Positions 1-6,976 are shown, numbered from the stretch's first letter. The stretch: 7,505 bases of DNA from G020354785 sp964461435 (GCA_964461435.1 CAYWUI010000071.1:1-7505); one strand, 5' to 3'. Notes: generated by a model from the sequence alone, not told the origin. Numbers and translations: made by a program.

Positions 1-46
1 ATATATTCTCGAAAGTTAATTAAGTTCAAACTCATCTATACAACTA

Positions 47-75
47 TTAGCCTTATTTTGAGGCTAACTTTTATT
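47..75 (+). terminator. Terminator-like hairpin near the left edge
   Basis: TTAGCCTTA (47-55) pairs with TGAGGCTAA (59-67) as a 9-bp stem with one T-G pair and a TTT loop, followed by CTTTTATT. The T-rich tail lies only on the plus-strand side, so it could end a plus-strand gene lying left of the window. The tail is short and interrupted, and no upstream gene is visible, so this is tentative. Plus-strand frame 1 is open from the edge to a TAA at 91-93 but has no recognisable protein character. Confidence 0.35.
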
Positions 76-111
76 ACTCTTTTTATCAGGTAAGAATATT
101 CTGTATACAGC

Positions 112-264
112 TTAAGATATACAATCCTGTTTTATGAAACAGCACGTAATTGTGTAAGGATCATTATCTGAACACCCAGAAAATATATTAAAAATCGTAT
201 CTTCAATATATATGAATTTACGATCATTTTTTATACACCATAGAACGTGCTGGATTTTATTCAT
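112..264 (-). CDS. Small cysteine-rich ORF, function unknown (doubtful)
   Basis: A 50-codon frame runs from an ATG (264-262) to TAA (114-112), with an in-frame stop just before the ATG. The protein begins MNKIQHVLWCIKNDRKFIYI, has five cysteines (residues 10, 31, 42, 43, 48) and mixes charged, aromatic and hydrophobic residues in a way that looks more coding than the poly-K/I/N translation expected from AT-rich spacer. I do not recognise the family. No signal peptide, membrane segment or clear TAnnTTTG promoter is seen; the A/T-rich leader is compatible with Bacteroidota start sites. It could be a genuine small gene, a gene fragment, or chance. It shares no sequence with the nearby repeat. 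Confidence 0.28.
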   Translation of the reverse strand: MNKIQHVLWCIKNDRKFIYIEDTIFNIFSGCSDNDPYTITCCFIKQDCIS

Positions 265-368
265 TATCAGTTAGTTCAATATCATTTATTCTATTCTTAA
301 TTATATGTCTTCAAAGAAAGTTGGACAAAATAAATATATATTCTAATCTAATAATTATCTCACAAACT

Positions 369-594
369 CCTTCAACGAATTGATCCTCTTCAAATCCTCA
401 AGAAAAGTGTTCGAGTTTTGTCCCTTCGGGTTCACAAAAATGGAAAATGACTCCCTTTTGGAGTCATTTTCCATTTTGATGCCGATGAGACAGAGAAGAA
501 CCAAAGGGGTTCGGACTTAGTGAGCCTGAGGCGAACGATCTCACGAGCAGGAAAAGGGAAAGCCGGTGGGAGCGAGTAATCCCTTCGGGTTCAC
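369..594. repeat. Dispersed repeat, copy A (longest copy)
   Basis: Two blocks recur in copy C. Positions 369-405 match 6977-7013 with six differences in 37 bases, and 510-594 match 7018-7111 (starting TTCGGACTTAGTGAG, ending in a CCCTTCGG-TTCAC motif). Between them copy A carries about 100 extra bases holding a perfect 18-bp inverted repeat. TCCCTTCGGGTTCAC occurs twice within this copy (421-435 and 580-594). The plus strand can fold GTGAG (520-524) with CTCAC (540-544), around CC/GG and an unpaired CGAACGAT (532-539), and then GGGA (568-571) with TCCC (580-583). On the minus strand a 39-codon ORF (474-355) starts MENDSKRESF and ends with a segment, FLEDLKRINSLK, shared with copy C. Whether that ORF is translated is unknown. 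The copy starts 20 bases past the stop of the glycosyltransferase-like gene. Confidence 0.85.
437..477. repeat. Perfect 18-bp inverted repeat inside repeat copy A
   Basis: AAAATGGAAAATGACTCC (437-454) is the exact reverse complement of GGAGTCATTTTCCATTTT (460-477), with a 5-base CTTTT loop. It lies in the extra module absent from copy C and covers the start of the repeat's minus-strand small ORF. Read on the minus strand it ends in a run of five T, so it could also act as a weak terminator 137 bases past the glycosyltransferase-like gene. Confidence 0.8.
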
Positions 595-613
595 TTTTAT
601 TTTTAATTGCAAA

Positions 614-1612
614 TTACTGTCCACCAATTATAAGGTGTTCTTTTATCCAATCAATTTTTTCCTGAGGGCCAATTATCTTTTTCTCCCAATCAGGTTCAGG
701 ATTATTGAAATATAATTCATGCCTGAACGTAACCACTTCGGTAATATCATGAAAATCTTTTTTTGCACCAAATTGTTCCCTGAAAAATATCGGGTAATTG
801 ATTTTATCTGAAAATTCAATAATCTCATCGCGCCTGAGGTAGTTCAGGATAGCACCGGTCAGGGCTGTCTGGTGAAGAAATATCCTTTTACGTATATCCT
901 GTTCACACATTTTCTTAAGAACCGGATCCTGATAAAGCTTAACGTAATATTCAACCCATTTCGTGAGAACACCTTCTTCAGGCCTCACAACCAGTAAACC
1001 CGCATTAAAATACGGACAGATGGTATCTCCATCAGCACGGGTTACCATGGGAAAAAGTGTGGATTCATCCACAGCCATTGTCTTATATATCTGAGACCAG
1101 AATGAGTCAAGTGGCTCAGAAAACAGCAATCCTACATTCTTATGCATTACAGGCCGGTAACCAAATTTCTTATTCGACGGCAGGTTAAATTCATCCGGTT
1201 CATTAAGGAAAACAGTGTCGTAGTTCAGAAAAACAAGTATGTCAGTTTTTCCATCTGATTCAGCCTCGGCCCGGGCAGCTGCAAATACTTTGCCGGAAAG
1301 GAAGTACCAGCTCGCATCATCGGGTATATCTATATCTTTGACCATTATACCCATGGATAACAGTTCCTTAATTTTTTCAGCTTCTTTTTCCCTAAGTACA
1401 GGAGGTATATATACCCATACCGTGGCATCTTTATATTTACCGGCAAAAGTTCTGATGCTTTCGACCATTGAGATCAGGTAATGAACCTGGTCGGGGTTTT
1501 CAGCATAGGAACAGAAGATAATGGATTGTTTATCACTATGGTCTGATTTGCAGCATGTTAATAAAGAAATCATACACACTGTAAGAAAGCCTGTTAAACA
1601 ATTTGTTTTCAT
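614..1612 (-). CDS. Exported GT-A-fold glycosyltransferase-like protein, probable lipoprotein
   Basis: The 332-residue product begins with a short basic N-terminus and hydrophobic stretch ending SLLTCCK (residues 16-22). This resembles a lipoprotein signal, although Thr or Cys at -1 is not ideal for a lipobox. The mature part resembles nucleotide-sugar GT-A glycosyltransferases of the GT8-like type: an initial strand IIFCSYA (31-37), DILVFLNYDTVFLNEP (124-139) where the metal-binding DxD normally sits, and the strongly family-like PYFNAGLLVVRP (200-211) and HQTALTGAIL (247-256). The DxD position reads N-Y-D (130-132), so the first metal ligand is changed. Established GT-A enzymes use cytosolic sugar nucleotides, so an export signal on this fold is odd. 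It may transfer from another donor, bind rather than modify glycans, or be retained at the inner membrane. The ATG at 1612 is chosen because it supplies the complete signal; starting at Met14 would remove most of it. The gene is monocistronic here and divergent from susC. Confidence is high for a real gene and moderate for the fold; the substrate is unknown. Confidence 0.85.
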   Translation of the reverse strand: MKTNCLTGFLTVCMISLLTCCKSDHSDKQSIIFCSYAENPDQVHYLISMVESIRTFAGKYKDATVWVYIPPVLREKEAEKIKELLSMGIMVKDIDIPDDASWYFLSGKVFAAARAEAESDGKTDILVFLNYDTVFLNEPDEFNLPSNKKFGYRPVMHKNVGLLFSEPLDSFWSQIYKTMAVDESTLFPMVTRADGDTICPYFNAGLLVVRPEEGVLTKWVEYYVKLYQDPVLKKMCEQDIRKRIFLHQTALTGAILNYLRRDEIIEFSDKINYPIFFREQFGAKKDFHDITEVVTFRHELYFNNPEPDWEKKIIGPQEKIDWIKEHLIIGGQ

Positions 1613-1656
1613 GATTTTCTAATCTAATTTGGTCTTAAATTACAAAAATGGAAAAA

Positions 1657-1722
1657 GGTGAACGATCTCATAAGTGGGTTGTGGTTCAGCCTGGCGGGAG
1701 CGAATAATCCTCCTGGAATCAC
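1657..1722. repeat. Dispersed repeat, degraded copy B
   Basis: This keeps only the 3' part of the repeat: GTGAACGATCTCAT (1658-1671) corresponds to the GCGAACGAT-CTCAC region of copy A, GGCGGGAGCGAATAATCC (1693-1710) corresponds to GGTGGGAGCGAGTAATCC, and TGGAATCAC ends it where A has CGGGTTCAC. The left half of the first stem is missing, replaced by A-rich sequence. The second hairpin can still form (GGA 1697-1699 with TCC 1708-1710, loop GCGAATAA). It lies 44 bases before the start of the glycosyltransferase-like gene, in the same orientation as copy A behind that gene. Confidence 0.65.
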
Positions 1723-1730
1723 AAATCAGG

Positions 1731-1756
1731 AAAGGCCGCCTCTGTGTGGCTTTTTT
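1731..1756 (+). terminator. Intrinsic terminator-like hairpin in the divergent intergenic region
   Basis: AAAGGCCGC (1731-1739) pairs with GTGGCTTTT (1746-1754) as a 9-bp stem with two G-T pairs and a CTCTGT loop, and the T run extends to 1756. The shape fits a rho-independent terminator on the plus strand. No plus-strand gene precedes it in the window; it may belong to the end of repeat copy B, or insulate susC from upstream transcription. The rest of the 1613-2100 gap holds only repeat copy B and the two promoter-like boxes; I see no supported gene in it. Confidence 0.45.
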
Positions 1757-1932
1757 CATTTTGAACTCTTCAGGGATGAGAAAAATCAAGGGGTGGCAGC
1801 CCAGATGATCCATGCAATAAGAACGATTTTATAAGAAAGAGCTAATATTTATTCGAATTAAGAATTGAAGTATTTATATTTATCACTTTATTTATAAAGA
1901 GTACGTTTATTCTATAGTTAGAAAGAAAGATA

Positions 1933-1940
1933 TAACTTTG
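1933..1940 (+). promoter_or_regulatory. Candidate distal -7 box (TAACTTTG) for the susCD operon
   Basis: TAACTTTG matches the Bacteroidota housekeeping -7 consensus TAnnTTTG exactly. No clear TTG -33 element lies 19-21 bases upstream (that stretch reads TTTATTCTATAG), so the promoter is incomplete. If used, the leader before the susC ATG would be about 150 bases. Confidence 0.3.
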
Positions 1941-2015
1941 CCAGAGCTGAATTCTGAGTTCCCGGCCATTATATTAAAATAATCAGTTTAACAACTTCAG
2001 TTTTAATTTTTAGAA

Positions 2016-2023
2016 TAACTTTG
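2016..2023 (+). promoter_or_regulatory. Candidate proximal -7 box (TAACTTTG) for the susCD operon
   Basis: This is a second exact TAnnTTTG match, with the same eight bases as the box 83 bases upstream. It predicts a start near 2030 and a leader of about 70 bases. The -33 region again lacks a clear TTG. Of the two boxes this is the better placed for susC. Confidence 0.4.
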
Positions 2024-2100
2024 TTTAAAGCCTTGTATGATATCTTCTGAAAGAACGTTTAAAAGGAAATTGATTTTGGATTAATCCTGATTTATTATTT

Positions 2101-5100
2101 ATGAAGATTAGATTAGGATTTATATTAAGTTTGATTTTTACCCTTTCATCATTAATTCTATCTGCACAAAATAAGGGCGGGGCAATATCATCCTTGTTCA
2201 CCATTCAGGGAAAAGTTAAGGATGCAGAGAGCAGGGAGACACTAATCGGAGTAAATATTTATCTGAAAGATACCCGATACGGTACGATCACGGATTCCAA
2301 AGGTCTATATATGTTATCGGCTCCTGCAGGAGACTATATACTGGTCTTTAGTTATATAGGATACCAGCCGGAGGAAATTGCATTAAAGCTTGATAAAGAT
2401 CTGATACTGGATGTTTCTCTTGCTTCGTCAACCACTGCCATCGAAGAGATAAAAATAACATCCCAGCGTAAGTTCTTCGGCAATATGGATTATGGTAGAG
2501 ACATACCTTCGATAGATGCCGAAGTTATCGAAAGTCAGAATATAAACAACGCATCGGACATACTTCATGCCCGTCTGGCAGGTGTATGGGCCACTAAAAC
2601 ATCGGGTGCACCGGGTGATCAGCAGAAAATCAGGATACGGGGACAGAATTCATTCTTTTCATCGGCCGAACCACTATATGTAGTAGACGGAGTACCTGTA
2701 CCTATTGTTAACCTGGCAAGTCTCGGCATTGCCGACCTTAATATTCACGATATAGAGAATGTCACCGTGCTCAAAGATGCCTCTTCAACAGCGCTTTATG
2801 GATTCCAGGGAGGAAACGGGGTCGTTTTAATCGATACAAAGCGGGGGCAGGAGAATGAGATAAATTTCTCTACCAGGATTGGCTACCAGTGGTTCGATAG
2901 TTTCTACGACCTGATGTCTTCGGAAGAACAGCTTACCGCATTGGATTCGGCTTACAGCAAGATGAGGCTGCTATTCATGAGAAGGTATTACCCCGATCTG
3001 TCAGATACACTCTGCAATCATGACTGGCAAAAGTATATCTTTAATAGCGGTTTTATGACTGAGAACCAGTTATCTGCATCCGGTACACTTTATAAAACCA
3101 GATACTATTTATCCGGCAATTATATGAGACAAACGGGGATCCTGCCTGACTCAAAATACGAAAGGTATACAATTTCATCAAAGCTGAGCTGGCAGTTTCT
3201 TAAACGGCTGGCTTTAGAAGCAGGTTATAGGGGAAGCAAACAGGAGAATGAGAATAACCAGAATATATACAGGGGGAACAGGCTGTTGTTTGAAGGCATC
3301 AGTAAATCACCATGCCTGGAATGTACTCCCGACTCGTTAATTTATAGCAAGAGCGGGTATTATAATAAGCGAATCTTTGGTAATTACATGCAACTTAGTT
3401 TACCGGAATTACCCGGGTCAATTATTAAAAACAACCGTCACAGCCTGGATATCAGCACGCATGCCCTTAACCTGTCGGCCAGGTTCCGGTTTAACGATCA
3501 CCTGAGCCTGAATGCCATGGGATCATTCATGTACAGGCACTCCGGTTATAATTTGGATTACAGGTACTTTTATTATTATGAATATGGTACCGTACCCTAC
3601 GATATACTCCTGAATTCCAGTGAAGATGTGATCCTTATCAATCATCAGTATAACATTTCTTACTCTAATACCTTTAAAAGGCATGAAATGGGTATTGTTA
3701 TGGCCTACAGGTTTTATGAAGATAATCTCTGGTGGCATGTGGATACGGTACATGGTGAACTTAACAACTATTCTTACTTAAGAAATTCAATGGCGGCTTA
3801 TGGTGTCGATGGCTCCGTGTTACGTACTATGAACTCCTGGGTGGCTAATGCCAGTTACAATTACAGGAAAAAATATTTTATGTCGGCTGTTGCTAATGTA
3901 AGCCGGATTAAGGAAGGTTTGCACACAGATTATTATACGCTTTTCCCTTCAATGGCATTTAGCTGGGACATGGCACAGGAAAATGTGCTCAGGGGAATAA
4001 GGTGGCTAAACAGCCTTAACCTTTATGTCAACTGGGGCAAAAGCGGGAACTACCCTCTCAATGGCCTGGCCAACGACCTTTATCAGGATGTAAATAATAC
4101 CTATGATTCCACAACCGGTGCTTATCCCGCAGTGCTGCAATTGACCAATCATTACCTGAAGCATGAGGGTACGGGTGAAACAGATTATGGTTTCAATAGT
4201 TCATTTTTAAATAAACGGCTGAATTTAAATGCTGCCTGTTATAAAAAGAAAATAGAAAACCTTATTATACAACGCGATATACCTTATTATTACGGGGGAG
4301 GAAAGCAATATATCAATGTTGGTGAAATATCTGTTACCGGCTTTGAATTTGGTATTGAAGCAAATCCTGTGCGGACAGAATATTTTGACTGGTACATGAA
4401 GTTTAATTTTTCCACTTCAAAACAGGTTGTTGAGAAAATGCTGGAAAATAAAGCGATGACTTTTGACTATAATGATATACTTATTCCAAGGTTTATTATT
4501 GACGAAGGCAGAGAACCCGGCATTATATACGGTTATAAATGCCTTGGTAAATGGACTACGGCTGACGAAAATGAAGAGAATAACCTTTATGTTGAATCGG
4601 GAGGAATGAAATTTCTGAATGCCGATTCGTCTAATAATAGACTGGATGTTAACGACATGGTGGTTATAGGAAACTCAATACCAAAATATACCTGGAATTT
4701 TTCAAACACATTCCAGTATAAGGATTTTAGTATTGATCTTCTGTGGTACGCTGTGCTGGGAATGGATAAATATAATGCAACGCGGGCCGCGACCATAATG
4801 ACAGGTACCAGCCGCGGTATATACAAATATATTAATGACAGCCTGTCGGCGATTAAGAATAATGAATTCTACCAGTCGTCTGAGTTTATAGACAATGCCG
4901 GGTTTATCCGGTTAAAAACTGTCACTTTGAATTATGAGCCTTCCGGAAAATTTGTTACACATTCAAAGCTTAGGTTTTCACTAAGCTTTGAAAATATTGT
5001 CACAATAACCAGATATAGAGGTTACGATCCCGAAGTAACCGTTTTTACAGATAATAATTTTTCAGACAATGCTTTGGACAGGGGCGCAGTGCCCAATCCG

Positions 5101-5136
5101 AAAGCAGTGTACGCAACGATTGGAATTACTTTTTAG
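2101..5136 (+). CDS. SusC/RagA-family TonB-dependent outer-membrane transporter
   Basis: This 1011-residue protein forms the outer-membrane barrel of a Sus-type import complex and moves a glycan or peptide-like ligand into the periplasm using TonB energy. A signal peptide (about 1-22, ending LSA) is followed by a carboxypeptidase-regulatory-like beta-sandwich (about 33-108: IQGKVKDAESRETLIGVNIY to GYQPEEI), a TonB-box-like IEEIKIT (114-120), and the plug (about 135-248). The plug has the SusC hallmarks KIRIRGQNS (176-184), PLYVVDGVPV (191-200), VTVLKDASSTALYG (221-234) and GGNGVVLIDTKRG (237-249). The remainder is aromatic-rich barrel ending in the beta-signal-like YATIGITF. The length is normal for the family and no frame break is seen. 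The start is the only ATG that keeps the signal peptide, after an A/T-rich leader with no Shine-Dalgarno, as usual in Bacteroidota. It sits 89 bases before its SusD partner, so they are probably co-transcribed. A Cys pair, SPCLECTP (C405, C408), lies early in the barrel. The substrate cannot be read from the sequence. Confidence 0.97.
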   Translation: MKIRLGFILSLIFTLSSLILSAQNKGGAISSLFTIQGKVKDAESRETLIGVNIYLKDTRYGTITDSKGLYMLSAPAGDYILVFSYIGYQPEEIALKLDKDLILDVSLASSTTAIEEIKITSQRKFFGNMDYGRDIPSIDAEVIESQNINNASDILHARLAGVWATKTSGAPGDQQKIRIRGQNSFFSSAEPLYVVDGVPVPIVNLASLGIADLNIHDIENVTVLKDASSTALYGFQGGNGVVLIDTKRGQENEINFSTRIGYQWFDSFYDLMSSEEQLTALDSAYSKMRLLFMRRYYPDLSDTLCNHDWQKYIFNSGFMTENQLSASGTLYKTRYYLSGNYMRQTGILPDSKYERYTISSKLSWQFLKRLALEAGYRGSKQENENNQNIYRGNRLLFEGISKSPCLECTPDSLIYSKSGYYNKRIFGNYMQLSLPELPGSIIKNNRHSLDISTHALNLSARFRFNDHLSLNAMGSFMYRHSGYNLDYRYFYYYEYGTVPYDILLNSSEDVILINHQYNISYSNTFKRHEMGIVMAYRFYEDNLWWHVDTVHGELNNYSYLRNSMAAYGVDGSVLRTMNSWVANASYNYRKKYFMSAVANVSRIKEGLHTDYYTLFPSMAFSWDMAQENVLRGIRWLNSLNLYVNWGKSGNYPLNGLANDLYQDVNNTYDSTTGAYPAVLQLTNHYLKHEGTGETDYGFNSSFLNKRLNLNAACYKKKIENLIIQRDIPYYYGGGKQYINVGEISVTGFEFGIEANPVRTEYFDWYMKFNFSTSKQVVEKMLENKAMTFDYNDILIPRFIIDEGREPGIIYGYKCLGKWTTADENEENNLYVESGGMKFLNADSSNNRLDVNDMVVIGNSIPKYTWNFSNTFQYKDFSIDLLWYAVLGMDKYNATRAATIMTGTSRGIYKYINDSLSAIKNNEFYQSSEFIDNAGFIRLKTVTLNYEPSGKFVTHSKLRFSLSFENIVTITRYRGYDPEVTVFTDNNFSDNALDRGAVPNPKAVYATIGITF

Positions 5137-5151
5137 GCATATTATTACGAG

Positions 5152-5219
5152 TAAGATTAAATATGAATAAGATTAAAGAACCGGTTTAAAATATAAAAAA
5201 TAAGCTTTTACAAGGCTTA
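5152..5219 (+). promoter_or_regulatory. susC-susD spacer with short direct repeats and a weak hairpin
   Basis: The 89-base spacer holds TAAGATTAAA twice (5152-5161 and 5168-5177) and a small hairpin, TAAGCT (5201-5206) with GGCTTA (5214-5219), ending six bases before the SusD ATG. There is no T run, so it is not a classical terminator. Such a structure could tune SusD output relative to SusC, but that is only inference and the stem is weak. Confidence 0.25.
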
Positions 5220-5225
5220 CTTGCA

Positions 5226-6884
5226 ATGGCCCGATTAAAAATGAAATTAAATGCATATATATGCGTCTCAATTTTGGGACACATTAAAAGCCGGATACTG
5301 TTTTATTCAGTTTTCATTTTTTTGTTTGCAGCTTGTGAAAAATTTTTGCATGAAGAAAAAATATCTATTGGTAAGATTACTAATTATGAACAGCTGAAAG
5401 TTGCAGCCGGCGGGGTATACGGTATACTTAAAAAGACATTTTTCGGTGATCGATTTTATTTTTATAATGCGAACTTGAAAGGGGACGATTTAGGGCCGTT
5501 CACAGGCGGGCATTATGCTTCGTATTATAAAAATTATAATTGTGCTGGCAGTAATATGATTTACAGTTTTTCAGATGAGATATATTATTTATATAAACTT
5601 ATGTACCAGGCCATTGCTTCCGCAAATAATATAATATGCCAGTATGATCTGGCAACATTGAAGGACCTTCCAACTAAAGAAATACTCGGTGAAATGTACC
5701 TGATAAGGGCTTATTGCTATTTTAAACTTACAAGAACTTATGGACAGGTTCCGCTTATCGATAATATAGATATTGACTATAACGTGCCCAGGCCGTCATT
5801 CACCGAGATATATGAATTCATTGAAAATGATCTGAAGACAGCCATGCGACTACTCCCGGAGAATAATGCTTCGGCCAGGATACCATTTGTAACCCCGCAC
5901 CGGGGCTCGGCTAAAGCTATTCTCGCAGAAGTGTACCTTAGCTGGGCAGGATATCCATGCAGTGATGAATCCAAATATACCCTCGCTGCAAAAGAGGCCG
6001 GAGAAACCATTGACAGTTCTACGTATTTTGGACTGGGACTGGTAAACGATTTCGCGTATCTGTGGGACAAGCCTCATTTTTATAATTGTGAATCGGTTTT
6101 TTCCCTGTATACAACAAACGTTGAAACAGCAGACCTGCTTGAAGTCTGGGGCAATATATACAGCGGCTGGTATGGTAATAGTGTTTCTTCCAATTTCTCC
6201 TGGTATTTAGATCCGGGACTAAATGTGGAGACTTTCTTTTATAGGACGGAGATAAATTTTTTCAATATGTTTCCTTCGGGTTACCGGAAGGATATAACAT
6301 TTTATACGACAATTTATGTTCCTCAGGATGAAGCTCTGGCTGATACTGGTTATGTACATATAGATATTACAGGCACGTGTGACAGGATAGCCTATAGAAA
6401 ATTCTATTACGATGCTACTATAAGGGATATTAATCAAACATGGGAAGGAGGGACGTCTGTAATTGAGAGAAACTTTTTTATCGGCACTACAAGAGCTTAC
6501 CTTTTCAGATATGCACATACACTGCTTACTTATGCCGAAGCCATTGCCCGATCAGAGCAGCCGGATGAAAAGGCTTACGAATGTGTGAATGAGATACGCA
6601 GAAGAGCTCATCATCTTGATCTATACACAGTATCAGTCTACGATCTTCAGTCCGGCTTATCACCCGAAACATTTGCCGATTCGGTGGTTTGGGAGAGGGC
6701 ATGGGAACTCGCCGGTGAACCGGAAGGCCGCTGGTTCGACCTGGTAAGGCTTGAAATGGTTGAGGACTTGCCAAATCTGAGAAATCCCGGCGAGGGCGAA
6801 CCTCCTTCAGCTTTCGATAAAAGCGAGTATTTTTTCCCTATTCATACCAGAGATCAAAATCTTGATCCAAATCTGAGTGAATAA
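5226..6884 (+). CDS. SusD/RagB-family nutrient-binding outer-membrane lipoprotein
   Basis: The 552-residue partner of the upstream SusC is a helical, TPR-based lipoprotein that binds the ligand at the cell surface and closes over the barrel. The signal sequence ends LFAAC with the lipidated Cys at residue 37. Family landmarks in order are NYEQLKVAAGGVYGILKK (53-70), LMYQAIASANNII (125-137), EILGEMYLIRAYCYFKLTRT (152-171) running into YGQVPLI (172-178), SAKAILAEVYLSWAGYP (228-244), LFRYAHTLLTYAEAIARSE (426-444), CVNEIRRRA (453-461) and the C-terminal WERAWELAGEPEGRWFDLVR (489-508). The protein ends YFFPIH...LDPNLSE, so the NPGY-like last residues common in the family are absent. The signal region is unusually long, because about 20 residues precede the basic HIKSR and hydrophobic core. 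Met6 (5241) or a TTG at codon 17 (5274) would give more usual lengths. Bacteroidota starts lack a Shine-Dalgarno, so the start is not settled. No enzyme gene follows. Confidence 0.96.
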   Translation: MARLKMKLNAYICVSILGHIKSRILFYSVFIFLFAACEKFLHEEKISIGKITNYEQLKVAAGGVYGILKKTFFGDRFYFYNANLKGDDLGPFTGGHYASYYKNYNCAGSNMIYSFSDEIYYLYKLMYQAIASANNIICQYDLATLKDLPTKEILGEMYLIRAYCYFKLTRTYGQVPLIDNIDIDYNVPRPSFTEIYEFIENDLKTAMRLLPENNASARIPFVTPHRGSAKAILAEVYLSWAGYPCSDESKYTLAAKEAGETIDSSTYFGLGLVNDFAYLWDKPHFYNCESVFSLYTTNVETADLLEVWGNIYSGWYGNSVSSNFSWYLDPGLNVETFFYRTEINFFNMFPSGYRKDITFYTTIYVPQDEALADTGYVHIDITGTCDRIAYRKFYYDATIRDINQTWEGGTSVIERNFFIGTTRAYLFRYAHTLLTYAEAIARSEQPDEKAYECVNEIRRRAHHLDLYTVSVYDLQSGLSPETFADSVVWERAWELAGEPEGRWFDLVRLEMVEDLPNLRNPGEGEPPSAFDKSEYFFPIHTRDQNLDPNLSE

Positions 6885-6976
6885 ATTTCTTTCCAAATAT
6901 TCTTTGTTTTTATTGCCATATGTAATATAGTTTTATAACTTTTTAAAAACTTCATTGCACTCATTTATTCCTAATC

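Noticed and set aside
1..35. Possible minus-strand gene start running off the left edge (ATG at 35-33, MSLNLINFREY)
   Set aside because: Only 11 codons are visible in AT-rich sequence, with no promoter box or recognisable motif.
140..252. Inverted repeat CAGCACGT (140-147) and ACGTGCTG (245-252) with a nested ATCGTA/TACGAT pair
   Set aside because: The arms are short and 97 bases apart, the intervening pairing is poor, and both lie inside the candidate small ORF; chance is enough to explain them.
369..594. CRISPR array or tRNA as an explanation of the repeat with GGTTCAC-like ends
   Set aside because: Copies are far apart and composite rather than regularly spaced, and no cloverleaf or anticodon arm can be drawn.
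1239..1481. 80-residue plus-strand ORF within the glycosyltransferase-like gene, and similar frames inside susC and susD
   Set aside because: They lie antisense to well-supported coding regions and show no family features; they are shadow frames.
1640..1813. 57-residue minus-strand ORF before the glycosyltransferase-like gene
   Set aside because: It runs through the terminator-like hairpin and the degraded repeat copy B, and its translation (MKKATQRRPF, then RSRQAEPQPT) looks like read-through of structured non-coding DNA.
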